From contig CAMICF010000082.1 in the NCBI GenBank assembly GCA_946222495.1, positions 1-11,711 on the forward strand: a DNA stretch of 11,711 bases, in the 5' to 3' direction. A program made the position numbers and the translations under genes. Numbering within the stretch: the first letter of the stretch is position 1; each line of letters begins with the position of its first letter. This DNA is from an uncultured Janibacter sp. (lineage in GTDB: Bacteria > Actinomycetota > Actinomycetes > Actinomycetales > Dermatophilaceae). This document shows, in pieces, positions 5,873 through 11,711 of the stretch. The notes under the pieces are model-generated. The model did not search any database. It saw only the letters and a list, made by a program, of their open reading frames with translations, and was not told the origin of the DNA.

Positions 5873-7096
5873 ATGCCACGTCCCCGACTGGCTCCCGGTG
5901 AGTGGGGAGCGATCCGGACCGTCCGGGTGGAGTCCGCCTCGGGTGCGGCCTACCGGAGTCGTGCGCGGTTTCGCGGCTTCGATGGTCGTGCCCGGGTGGT
6001 CGAGCGCACCGGGCGTTCACAGGCCGCGTCGCAGCGTGCCCTGACCGCGGCCCTCCAGGAGGCGGCTGAGGCGGCGGGCGCCGGGCGGTTGTCGGCTCAG
6101 GACACGCTGGAGGAGGCGGTAAGGCAGTGGCTGGAGGACCTGGACCAGCTCGTGCGCATGGGTGAGCGGTCTCCGGGCACGGTGCAGACCTATCGGCAGC
6201 AGTGGTCCCGGAACGTCTCCCCCTCGCTGGGCGGGCTGCGTCTGGGTGAGATCACGACTCCGGTGGTCGACCGCTTCTTGGTGGATCTCCACGAGCGGGT
6301 GGGGTCGGCAACCTCGCGCACGGCCCGGGCTGTGATCTCCGGCGCGATGGGTCGAGCCGTGCGTGAGGGCGCCATCCGGTCCAACCCCACTCGGGAGGTT
6401 CGCCGGCTGAGCGCTGCTCCGCGTCGTCGGCCTCGGGCGCTGACCGAGCAGGAGCGAGCGGCATGGTTCCTCTCGGTGACTCGTGATCCTCGGGCGGTCT
6501 CGCGTGACCTGCCGGACCTGTGCGCCTTCATGCTCGCGACGGGGCTGCGGCTCGGTGAGGTCGTCGCGGTGCTCTGGTCGGAGATCGACCTGGAGGAGGG
6601 CACGGTGGAGGTGACCTCGACGCTGATCCGGGTCACGGGGCAGGGCCTGATCCGCAAGGCCACGAAATCGGCATCCGGGCAGCGCCGCCTCCCCCTTCCG
6701 CAGTGGTGCGTCGCGATGCTGCGCCGGCGTGCTGACGTCGGGGTGGGTCTTGATGAGCCGGTCTTCGGCACCATCGACGGTGGCTTCCGTGAGCCGCGCA
6801 CGGTCAGCCGGTGGCTGTACGAGGTGCGCGCGGACAGCGACCTGGAGTGGGTGACCTCGCACGTGTGGCGCAAGACGACGGCGAGCATCCTCGACGGGTC
6901 GGGCGTGACGGCCCGGATCATCGCGGACCAGCTCGGCCACTCGCGGGTGTCGATGACGCAGGACGTGTACCTGGGCCGCGGGGAGCCGGATCCGCGCGTG
7001 CTCGTGGCCCTCGAAGCGGCCAACCCCCAAGGGAATCCACCCGGGGTTTCCGGTGGGCAATCTGGTGATTTGGGGGGTGTCAGGGGTGGTGAGTGA
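5873..7096 (+). CDS. int: Tyrosine recombinase, element integrase
   Basis: Encodes 407 residues. An N-terminal arm-binding region (about 1-75) leads to a core-binding SAM-like domain (about 77-180, with SPGTVQTYRQQW) and the catalytic domain (about 188-370). All catalytic residues can be placed: Arg226 in ATGLRLGE, probably Lys265 in the TKSASGQRR hairpin, His330 and Arg333 in HVWRKT, His356 in LGH, and nucleophile Tyr366 in QDVYLGR. It should therefore be active. A Gly-rich tail of about 25 residues follows. It has no clear Shine-Dalgarno sequence and starts 3 bp after xis, so it probably relies on coupled translation. The stop codon lies 20 bp from the 3' end of tRNA-Thr, the usual arrangement when a tRNA is the integration target. 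Confidence 0.95.
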   Translation: MPRPRLAPGEWGAIRTVRVESASGAAYRSRARFRGFDGRARVVERTGRSQAASQRALTAALQEAAEAAGAGRLSAQDTLEEAVRQWLEDLDQLVRMGERSPGTVQTYRQQWSRNVSPSLGGLRLGEITTPVVDRFLVDLHERVGSATSRTARAVISGAMGRAVREGAIRSNPTREVRRLSAAPRRRPRALTEQERAAWFLSVTRDPRAVSRDLPDLCAFMLATGLRLGEVVAVLWSEIDLEEGTVEVTSTLIRVTGQGLIRKATKSASGQRRLPLPQWCVAMLRRRADVGVGLDEPVFGTIDGGFREPRTVSRWLYEVRADSDLEWVTSHVWRKTTASILDGSGVTARIIADQLGHSRVSMTQDVYLGRGEPDPRVLVALEAANPQGNPPGVSGGQSGDLGGVRGGE

Positions 7097-7116
7097 TGCG
7101 TTTGCCCTGCTCAGAG

Positions 7117-7163
7117 AGCTGGCGGGGGGACTCGAACCCCCAACCCCCTGTTTACAAGACAGG
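7117..7163. other. Probable attachment site (attR) in the 3' half of tRNA-Thr
   Basis: Elements with a tyrosine integrase commonly recombine within the 3' half of a tRNA gene and restore it. The integrase gene lies next to this end of the tRNA, so the crossover is expected between the anticodon arm and the 3' end. Exact limits cannot be set because the matching copy (attL) is not in the window. The interval given is the tRNA 3' half only. Confidence 0.55.
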
Positions 7164-7189
7164 TGCGCTGCCAATTGCGCCACGCCAGC
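7117..7189 (-). tRNA. tRNA-Thr (anticodon TGT)
   Basis: A complete 73-base cloverleaf on the minus strand: acceptor stem GCTGGCG (7183-7189) paired with CGCCAGC (7118-7124), a 4-bp D stem, anticodon stem CCTGT/ACAGG, loop CTTGTAA with anticodon TGT (7156-7154), a 5-base variable loop, and T arm GGGGG-TTCGAGT-CCCCC. The discriminator base is T and no CCA is encoded. The gene's 3' end faces int, so the left half of this gene was probably rebuilt by the element on integration. It also marks the element-host border. Confidence 0.97.
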
Positions 7190-7204
7190 GGGCCCGGACA
7201 TGGA

Positions 7205-7245
7205 AAGACCGGGACCGCGGCATCGTAGCCCGCGGTCCCGGTCTT
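7205..7245 (-). terminator. Hairpin terminator of the distal rpf-like gene
   Basis: A perfect 16-bp stem (7205-7220 with 7230-7245) and a 9-base loop, followed on the minus strand by TTT. It begins 19 bp past the rpf stop codon and ends 15 bp before the tRNA-Thr 5' end, so it should stop rpf transcripts before the tRNA. Confidence 0.85.
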
Positions 7246-7264
7246 CACCGAGTCACCGGTCCGG

Positions 7265-7993
7265 TCAGAGAACGTTCCGGTTGAGGTAGCCCTGCAGCTT
7301 GCGGGTCGTCTGCGGGCCCCACTGGCCGTCGACGCCGGCGCCGACCTTGCGCTGCAGCGCGCGGGTCGTCTCCGGGCCGATGACACCGTCGCGGTTCACG
7401 CCGACCTCGCCCTGGAGCGCGCGCTTGTCGCCGCGGCCGAGGTGGCCGTCGACGGAGCGGTTGCCCCACTTCTCGATGGCCGCGTTGGTCTTCGGGCCAC
7501 GGACGCCGTCGACGCTCAGCTCGCCGGGAGCGGAGCTCTCCGGCGACTCACGGTCGGAGTCGCGCGACGGACGCTCGTCGCCCGTGTACGGGTCGACCGC
7601 GGTGCCGTTGGCGACCGTCAGGCCGGCCTTGCGGGAGCAGACGGGCCAGGCGCCGGGGCCCTGGACCCGCAGCACCTTCTGCGCGATCTCGATCTGCTGA
7701 CCCTTGGTGGCGCGGTCAGCGGTGTAGGCGTACTTCTGGCCGCCGAAGCCCTTCCAGGTGTCGTAGGTGAACTGCAGGCCGCCGTAGAAGCTGTTGCCGT
7801 TGCTGATGCTCCAGTCGCCGCTCGACTCGCAGGCGGCGACGCGGTCCCAGACGGTGTCGGAGGCGCCGGCGTTCGTCGCGACGATCGTCCCGCCGGCGGC
7901 GATGGCGCCCACGGTGACGACGGCGCCACCGATCTTGAGGCGCCGGCCACGGCGCGACGCCGGCTGGTCGGGGAAGTCGTTGGTGCTGAACAT
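7265..7993 (-). CDS. Secreted Rpf-like transglycosylase with peptidoglycan-binding repeats
   Basis: Encodes 242 residues. A basic N-terminus (SRRGRRLK) and hydrophobic stretch (about 20-43) act as signal peptide or anchor. Residues about 46-127 are an Rpf domain: WDRVAACESSGDW with catalytic Glu56, NSFYGGLQFTYDTW, and PGAWPVCS; Cys55 and Cys119 probably form the family's disulfide. Rpf enzymes cleave peptidoglycan glycan strands and help dormant cells resume growth. After a short Ser/Asp/Glu linker come four 20-residue repeats (about 160-238) of the form DG-x2-G-P-x-T-x2-A-L-Q, related to PG_binding_1. ATG 7993 was chosen over GTG 8017 because GAAAGGGA lies just upstream of it and the signal segment is then of normal length. 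The upstream neighbour is a paralog with the same layout. Confidence 0.9.
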   Translation of the reverse strand: MFSTNDFPDQPASRRGRRLKIGGAVVTVGAIAAGGTIVATNAGASDTVWDRVAACESSGDWSISNGNSFYGGLQFTYDTWKGFGGQKYAYTADRATKGQQIEIAQKVLRVQGPGAWPVCSRKAGLTVANGTAVDPYTGDERPSRDSDRESPESSAPGELSVDGVRGPKTNAAIEKWGNRSVDGHLGRGDKRALQGEVGVNRDGVIGPETTRALQRKVGAGVDGQWGPQTTRKLQGYLNRNVL

Positions 7994-8013
7994 GAAAAGT
8001 CCCTTTCGGCTGA

Positions 8014-8037
8014 GCACGGGCAGGGGGTCCCCCGTGC
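8014..8037 (-). promoter_or_regulatory. Leader hairpin of the distal rpf-like gene
   Basis: GCACGGG (8014-8020) pairs perfectly with CCCGTGC (8031-8037), with a G/C-rich loop, inside the predicted leader and about 20 bases before the start codon. It ends shortly before the Shine-Dalgarno sequence, so it may affect access of ribosomes. I could not match it to a known RNA class. Confidence 0.45.
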
Positions 8038-8050
8038 AGGTCCGAGAGAG

Positions 8051-8080
8051 ACGTTAAAGACTCATAAGTCACACCGACAA
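8051..8080 (-). promoter_or_regulatory. Candidate promoter of the distal rpf-like gene
   Basis: On the minus strand, TTGTCG (8080-8075), an 18-bp spacer and TAACGT (8056-8051) predict a start near 8044 and a leader of about 50 bases. The region above it is AT-rich. A palindrome GACAA-CAT-TTGTC (8076-8088) overlaps the -35 box and could be a regulator site. Confidence 0.4.
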
Positions 8081-8154
8081 CATTTGTCCCATAAATACAG
8101 ACCTGTAACTTCCACCCCTTTGTCATCATTTATCGCCCCATTTCCGGGCATGAC

Positions 8155-8192
8155 GAAGGGGGCCCCGCACCGTGTGGTGCGAAGCCCCCTTC
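8155..8192 (-). terminator. Hairpin terminator of the proximal rpf-like gene
   Basis: GAAGGGGGC (8155-8163) pairs with GCCCCCTTC (8184-8192), then a 2x2 internal loop and a 6-bp inner stem (CGCACC/GGTGCG) with a GTGT loop. It lies 25 bp past the stop codon. There is no U-tract on either strand, so termination is likely but not proven by sequence. Confidence 0.65.
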
Positions 8193-8217
8193 GGGAAGAT
8201 CAGGGAAGAGCTGGTGC

Positions 8218-9150
8218 TCAGAAGCCCTGGTCGTTGAGGAAGGTCTGGAGAGCGGAGGTCGTCTTCGGACCCCAGATGCCGTCCTCGTCAGCGCCGACCT
8301 CGTCCTGGACAGCGGTCGTGGTCTCGGACCCGATGATGCCGTCCTCGTTGGCGCCGACCTTCTCCTGGAGAGCCTTGATGTCATCCGTCGAGAGCTCGCC
8401 GTCGACGTCAACGCCGACCCACTTCTCGATGGCGCTGTTGGTCAGCGGGCCACGGATGCCGTCAACGGCGAGGGTGCCCTTGGGGGCCTCCTCGGCGGGA
8501 GCCTCCTCGGTGGCCTCCTCCTGCTCGGGAGCCTCCTCGACGGGGGCCTCCTGCTCGGGGGCCTCCTGCTCGGGGGCCTCCTGCTCGGGGGCCTCCTCGG
8601 TGGCCTCCTCCTGCTCGGGAGCCTCCTGCTCGGGGGCCTCCTCGGCGGGGGCCTCGCGGTCCTCGCTGCGGGAAGCGCCCTCGTCGGAACGCTCCTGCTC
8701 GGGGGCCTCCTCGGTGGTCTCCTCCTCGGGAGCCTCGTCGGAGGACTCGCCGGTCATGCCGTTGGACTCGGTGAGCCCGGCAACCTGCGAGCACTTCGGC
8801 CACGCGTTGGGGCCCTGCTCGGCGAGGACCTTCTGCGCGATCTCGATCTGCTGCTCGCGGGTGGCGTCGTCGGCGTTGCTGCCGTACTGGCCGCCACCGA
8901 AGGCGTTCCAGGTCTGGGTGGTGAACTGCAGGCCGCCGTAGAAGCCGTTACCGGTGCTGGTGGACCAGTTGCCACCGGACTCGCACTGGGCAACCTCGTC
9001 CCAGATGTTGCTCGAGCTGGAGGCGCTGGCGCCCTGGGCGGTCGCGACGGAACCCACGGCTGCGGTCGCACCGACCACCGCGACACCGGCGATCCGCCGG
9101 CGGGTGGTCGAGGACGTCGAGGCCTGGGCGTGCTTGGGCGAATAGAACAT
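8218..9150 (-). CDS. Secreted Rpf-like transglycosylase with long acidic repeat linker
   Basis: Encodes 310 residues. TRRRIAGVAVVGATAAVGSVA (about 16-36) begins a signal peptide or anchor, with a likely cleavage region near AQGASA (38-43). The Rpf domain covers about 49-127: WDEVAQCESGGNW with catalytic Glu57, NGFYGGLQFTTQTW, and NAWPKCS, with Cys56 and Cys120 as the probable disulfide. Residues about 138-223 are an extended linker of Glu, Ala, Pro and Gln built on an EAPEQ motif. Four 20-residue peptidoglycan-binding-like repeats (about 228-305) end the protein. ATG 9150 was chosen over GTG 9189 because GGAAGGAAA lies upstream of it and the extension would precede the signal peptide. The strongly acidic linker probably spans the wall as a flexible spacer. 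Confidence 0.92.
   Translation of the reverse strand: MFYSPKHAQASTSSTTRRRIAGVAVVGATAAVGSVATAQGASASSSSNIWDEVAQCESGGNWSTSTGNGFYGGLQFTTQTWNAFGGGQYGSNADDATREQQIEIAQKVLAEQGPNAWPKCSQVAGLTESNGMTGESSDEAPEEETTEEAPEQERSDEGASRSEDREAPAEEAPEQEAPEQEEATEEAPEQEAPEQEAPEQEAPVEEAPEQEEATEEAPAEEAPKGTLAVDGIRGPLTNSAIEKWVGVDVDGELSTDDIKALQEKVGANEDGIIGSETTTAVQDEVGADEDGIWGPKTTSALQTFLNDQGF
8482..8739 (-). repeat. Repeat tract coding the Glu/Ala/Pro/Gln linker
   Basis: The linker DNA is an irregular tandem repeat. Three exact copies of the 15-bp unit CTGCTCGGGGGCCTC (plus strand) lie back to back at 8551-8595. A longer exact repeat of about 37 bp occurs at 8501-8537 and again 90 bp later at 8591-8627. All units are multiples of three, so copy-number change would keep the frame. 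Confidence 0.9.
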
Positions 9151-9203
9151 GCTGAGGGATTTCCTTCCACGGAATTCAGGGGGCTCCACCGGTGGGCGGA
9201 GCT

Positions 9204-9218
9204 GCCAGAAGGTCTGGC
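9204..9218 (-). promoter_or_regulatory. Leader hairpin of the proximal rpf-like gene
   Basis: GCCAGA-AGG-TCTGGC forms a 6-bp stem with a 3-base loop in the predicted leader. A second pairing, GCTCC (9183-9187) with GGAGC (9198-9202), with CCACCGGTGG (9186-9195) overlapping it, lies next to it toward the gene. The leader thus looks structured, but I cannot name the class and see no match to the c-di-AMP riboswitch known upstream of some rpf genes. Confidence 0.4.
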
Positions 9219-9238
9219 GTCATTCGCGGACCTGCGGA

Positions 9239-9267
9239 ACGTTACATTCCCGTGACCTGACGTGCAA
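9239..9267 (-). promoter_or_regulatory. Candidate promoter of the proximal rpf-like gene
   Basis: On the minus strand, TTGCAC (9267-9262), a 17-bp spacer and TAACGT (9244-9239) predict a start near 9232 and a leader of about 80 bases. A 15-bp near-palindrome, GGAACGTTACATTCC (9236-9250), overlaps the -10 box. On the plus strand GTTAC (9241) and GTGAC (9252) recur 11 bp apart, which could be a response-regulator site. Confidence 0.45.
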
Positions 9268-9276
9268 CTCCTTGGG

Positions 9277-11016
9277 TCAGACGATTTCCCAACCCTCGTC
9301 ATCGTGCCGATCGCTCTCTGCCGCAACGGCTTGGCGTCGGCGCTGTGCCACGGGCGCGTCGAAGGGAGCCGCGAGTCGGTCACCCAGGGTCGCCCCTGTG
9401 GCGATCGCCATGATCACGCCGAGGGAGCTCAGCACGTCGACGAGACCGGCGTCGAGGTTCGGTCCGCCGGCCACCTTTTCGGTGCTCGTCATGTGGTACA
9501 GCCCGAGGAAGATGCCGAGTCCGGGGTACAGACCGAAGGACGCGGGGACGAAGAGCGTGAGCGCCGGCGCGTCCATGCGCAGGGCCACCACACGGGCGAA
9601 GAAGCCGATGAGGACGGCCGCGATGCCGGTGGCGGTGACCCGGCCGACGCCGCCCGTGGTGAGCAGCGCGGCGACGAAGACACCCATCGAGCACAGCATC
9701 GCGGAGGGCAGGAGCATCCGCGGCCGGTCCTGCAGCGTGATGGCACCGGCGAAGCCGATGAAGGCCGCGCCCACGACGACGATCGGCAGCGGCGCAGAGG
9801 CCCATCCCAGCTTGTCGATGCCCGGCGGTCGGTACCCCAGACCCAGCACATCGTTCATCTGCAGGCACAGACCCAGACCGAAGGCGACACCCACGATGAG
9901 CCCCAGTGTGTGGAGCATCACGGCAAAGAGTCGTGCCGTGCCGGTCACCGGGAACCCGGAGAGCACGTCCTCCGTGGCCGAGGTCAGGGTGCGCGAGGGC
10001 AGCAGGGCGACGATGCCACCGGCGACGACGAAGGCGAAGTCCGGCCCGTCGAGCGGGCCGTAGACGTAGGCGATGAAGGCCATGACCGTCGACACGGCAC
10101 CGCCGAGCGCCCCGAGATAGAAGTGCGGCAGGTCGATGCGACTGGCCAGACCGGCCAGGGCGATGATCACGACGGCCGAGACCATCGCCAGGACGACGGC
10201 GAAGATGCTCGCCCCGAGGATGAGGGCGATACCGCCGGCGACGCCCCCTTCGCCGAGGGCCACGACCCACCGCGACCACGTCCGCGGCGTGGCGCTGATC
10301 TCCTTGATCTTCGCGTCGGCCTGCTCGATGTCGATGTCACCGGAGATCAGGTCGTCGACGAGGGCGTGGACGAGCGCGAGACGGGCGAAGTCCTGGCGCG
10401 GCTGACGCACGACCCGCAGCCGGGAGATCGTCTGCCCGGAGGGCGTGCGGCACTGCATGTGCAGGGACTGCATCGTCAGGTCGACGTCGAGGTCCTCCAG
10501 ACCCGCCGCCACGCCGACGGCGATGGTCGCCGTCTCGACGCCGCTCGCGGAGGACCCGCAGCGCAGCATGAGCTCGGCCACACGCAGCGCCAGGTCCAGG
10601 GCGCGGGTCGCGGCCTGCTCCTCCGCGACCGCTCGCGTGACACGGGGGTCGCGGTAGGGGGTGCCGCGGAGCGAACCACGCAGTGGGATCGTCTGGGTCG
10701 GCTGCTCACCGCGCAGCGTCGGCCTGAGACGGACCCGCACCTCCTGGCTGGGACGCGGGCGCGGCTTCTGCTCCGGGCCGAGGCGGGGGCGCGGCTTCTG
10801 CTCCGGGCCGAGGCGGGGGCGCGGCTTCTGCTCCGGGCTGGGCCGGGGGCGTGGCTTCTGCTTCGGGCCGTCCGGCGGGACGGACCTCTGCTGCTTCGGC
10901 TGCTTCTCCGGCCGCGGGCGCGGCTTCTTCTGCTGCGTGGGCTGCGTCTCGGACCGCGGGCGAGGCTTCTGCTGCCGATCCGGGCGCGGACGAGGAGGAG
11001 GCGGTGGGGTCGTCAT
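9277..11016 (-). CDS. ThrE-family threonine/serine exporter with repeat-rich N-terminus
   Basis: Encodes 579 residues. Residues about 137-290 are the N-terminal ThrE domain (ALDLALRVAELMLRCGSSASGVETA, continuing with a HALVDDLISGDIDIEQA helix), and hydrophobic segments run from about 252 to 545, giving roughly ten membrane spans over two domains. This family exports threonine and serine by proton motive force. The exporter ends with a charged cytoplasmic tail (DDEGWEIV). The first 92 residues are unusual: Pro, Arg, Gln and Lys rich, with PEQKPRPRLG repeats, so the protein is longer than the approximately 490 residues of Corynebacterium ThrE. I chose ATG 11016 because it overlaps the upstream stop as ATGA; the frame stays open further upstream but there overlaps the membrane-protein gene. 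Substrate in this host is inferred from family only. Confidence 0.88.
   Translation of the reverse strand: MTTPPPPPRPRPDRQQKPRPRSETQPTQQKKPRPRPEKQPKQQRSVPPDGPKQKPRPRPSPEQKPRPRLGPEQKPRPRLGPEQKPRPRPSQEVRVRLRPTLRGEQPTQTIPLRGSLRGTPYRDPRVTRAVAEEQAATRALDLALRVAELMLRCGSSASGVETATIAVGVAAGLEDLDVDLTMQSLHMQCRTPSGQTISRLRVVRQPRQDFARLALVHALVDDLISGDIDIEQADAKIKEISATPRTWSRWVVALGEGGVAGGIALILGASIFAVVLAMVSAVVIIALAGLASRIDLPHFYLGALGGAVSTVMAFIAYVYGPLDGPDFAFVVAGGIVALLPSRTLTSATEDVLSGFPVTGTARLFAVMLHTLGLIVGVAFGLGLCLQMNDVLGLGYRPPGIDKLGWASAPLPIVVVGAAFIGFAGAITLQDRPRMLLPSAMLCSMGVFVAALLTTGGVGRVTATGIAAVLIGFFARVVALRMDAPALTLFVPASFGLYPGLGIFLGLYHMTSTEKVAGGPNLDAGLVDVLSSLGVIMAIATGATLGDRLAAPFDAPVAQRRRQAVAAESDRHDDEGWEIV
10747..10863 (-). 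repeat. 30-bp tandem repeat in the ThrE N-terminus
   Basis: Two exact 30-bp copies (10761-10790 and 10791-10820) and a third with three mismatches (10821-10850) encode the ten-residue unit PEQKPRPRLG. Looser copies of QKPRPR or KKPRPR continue toward the start codon. The unit keeps the reading frame and would be prone to slippage. Confidence 0.9.
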
Positions 11017-11711
11017 CGGCTGGGCAGCTGCTCCGGGCCCGGCAGGGGGGACTCGAGGGAGGGCCACCACGACACGTCGAGGGCACCGGCGGCCAGCGCC
11101 CCGAGGACGCCGACGGCGAGGACCAGCAGGACGACGATGAGCGCGAACCGGACCGCGGGGACACCCGTCACGCCCCGGACGAGACTCCGGCTCCCGCGAC
11201 GCAGGCTCGGCCCACCGGGGCCCCACCAGCTGACGACGAAGGCGAGGAAGGCCCCCACCGCCAGCGGGATCGGCGCGTCCAGTCGCACACCGAGGTTGTC
11301 GACGGCGTTCTGCCCCAAGGCGGTTGCCAGCACGCCCGCTGCGGCGACCGCGAGCGGGAGGAGTGCGGCGACGAGGGCCTTCAGCCCGGCCATGAGCAGG
11401 TGCCACGGGCTGGCGGCGGCCGCGATGACGCCGTCGCTTCGGCGCGGACCGCTCCGGTGACGACGCCGCACGGTGCTCGTCATCGAGGCGTCGACAGTCC
11501 GGGCGACCCACGACCACAGGAGGGCCGTCGCGAGGCCCACCCACGGGGCCGCCGCGGTCAGGGCGACGAAGGCGGCGAGGACCGCGGCCAGGACGTCCGC
11601 GCGCCGCGGCTTGCCGATGCGCGGGTCACCGGGGCGATCCGGGTTGGTCCCGGCCACTCCCGGCCAGGCACTCCGAGCCGGCGCCGGCGGCTGGCCGTGC
11701 GGGGTGGGAGC
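11013..11711 (-). CDS. C-terminal part of a multi-pass membrane protein (5' end outside window)
   Basis: The frame is open to the window edge, giving 232 visible residues; the true start is not here. A Pro/Ala/Arg-rich stretch is followed by about four membrane segments, recognisable as ADVLAAVLAAFVALTAAAPW, LLMAGLKALVAALLPLAVAA, IPLAVGAFLAFVVSWW and FALIVVLLVLAVGVLGALAA. Between them are basic loops (VRRRHRSGPRRS and SLRRGSRSLVRG). It may be the tail of a Ser/Thr protein kinase with a membrane C-terminus, but no kinase motif is in the window and I hold this only as a guess. GTG 11657 is in frame but the upstream codons look coding. It overlaps thrE by ATGA, so the two are translated together. 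Confidence 0.75.
   Translation of the reverse strand, partial: APTPHGQPPAPARSAWPGVAGTNPDRPGDPRIGKPRRADVLAAVLAAFVALTAAAPWVGLATALLWSWVARTVDASMTSTVRRRHRSGPRRSDGVIAAAASPWHLLMAGLKALVAALLPLAVAAAGVLATALGQNAVDNLGVRLDAPIPLAVGAFLAFVVSWWGPGGPSLRRGSRSLVRGVTGVPAVRFALIVVLLVLAVGVLGALAAGALDVSWWPSLESPLPGPEQLPSR

Noticed and set aside
6017..7201. Minus-strand frames running through tRNA-Thr into the integrase gene
   Set aside because: They translate the tRNA itself (VAQLAAHLSCKQGVGGSSPP), a well-known annotation artefact, and are then antisense to int.
7093..7284. Plus-strand small frame containing GDSNPQPPVYKTGALPIA
   Set aside because: This is the antisense tRNA read as protein, a common false gene in databases.
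8018..8154. c-di-AMP (ydaO-type) riboswitch before the distal rpf-like gene
   Set aside because: Such riboswitches occur before rpf genes in some actinobacteria, but the predicted leader is only about 50 bases and none of the conserved blocks I know are present.
8482..8739. CRISPR-like repeat array
   Set aside because: The repeats are back to back, in frame and inside a secreted protein gene, with no unique spacers.
7442..8941. Plus-strand frame of 499 codons with Ser/Gly/Ala repeats
   Set aside because: It reads the reverse of the two rpf-like genes, and its SCSGAS-type repeats are simply the acidic linker repeat in another frame.
9262..11460. Plus-strand frame of 732 codons
   Set aside because: It is antisense to the thrE gene. 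The composition is Arg, Asp, Gly and His with no hydrophobic core; an exporter with a complete membrane pattern occupies the other strand.
11017..11544. Upstream extension of the thrE frame to a 755-residue protein
   Set aside because: The extension is Arg/Pro-rich and overlaps the membrane-protein frame, which has four clear hydrophobic segments. The ATGA overlap marks ATG 11016 as the start.

Overview
The window looks like chromosomal DNA of a high-GC Gram-positive bacterium (Actinomycetota, probably Micrococcales) carrying an integrated actinomycete integrative and conjugative element (AICE, the pSAM2 type). Evidence for the host is the uniformly GC-rich coding sequence, a WhiB-family protein, secreted Rpf-like enzymes and a ThrE-type exporter. 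I cannot name the genus from sequence alone. Bases 1-229 are visibly less GC-rich than the rest and hold no gene I can defend.

Element (window left edge to about 7117). A leftward pair, a GntR/UTRA repressor and a GNAT acetyltransferase joined by an ATGA overlap, diverges from a rightward cluster of seven genes: Pra-like protein, small unknown protein, FtsK/TraSA-type DNA translocase, WhiB-like protein, RepSA-like replication initiator, Xis and tyrosine integrase. All seven are overlapping or nearly so, which suggests one transcript of about 5.5 kb. The 100-bp divergent region holds three copies of a 16-bp palindrome placed over a TTGACA-N17-TAACGT promoter. This is the expected layout for a KorSA-style switch that silences transfer, replication and excision together and also controls itself. 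Int ends 20 bp from the 3' end of a tRNA-Thr(TGT) gene, so that tRNA is the probable attachment site. The second att copy lies outside the window.

Host side (7117-11711), all on the minus strand. In order of transcription: the end of a multi-pass membrane protein gene cut by the window edge, a ThrE-family threonine/serine exporter coupled to it by an ATGA overlap, two tandem rpf-like genes encoding secreted peptidoglycan-cleaving enzymes, and the tRNA-Thr gene. The Rpf-like proteins are paralogs: both have a signal segment, an Rpf catalytic domain with conserved Glu and two Cys, a linker, and four 20-residue repeats related to peptidoglycan-binding domains. Their linkers differ strongly; the distal one is a Glu/Ala/Pro/Gln repeat. 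Each rpf gene has its own candidate promoter with the same TAACGT -10 box, and each is followed by a strong hairpin.

Most unusual points: the three-operator control region, the WhiB-like protein inside the transfer/replication operon with an acidic rather than basic tail, the acetyltransferase coupled to the repressor, the compressed peptidoglycan-binding repeats of the Rpf pair, and the Arg/Pro/Gln-rich repeat extension on the ThrE exporter.
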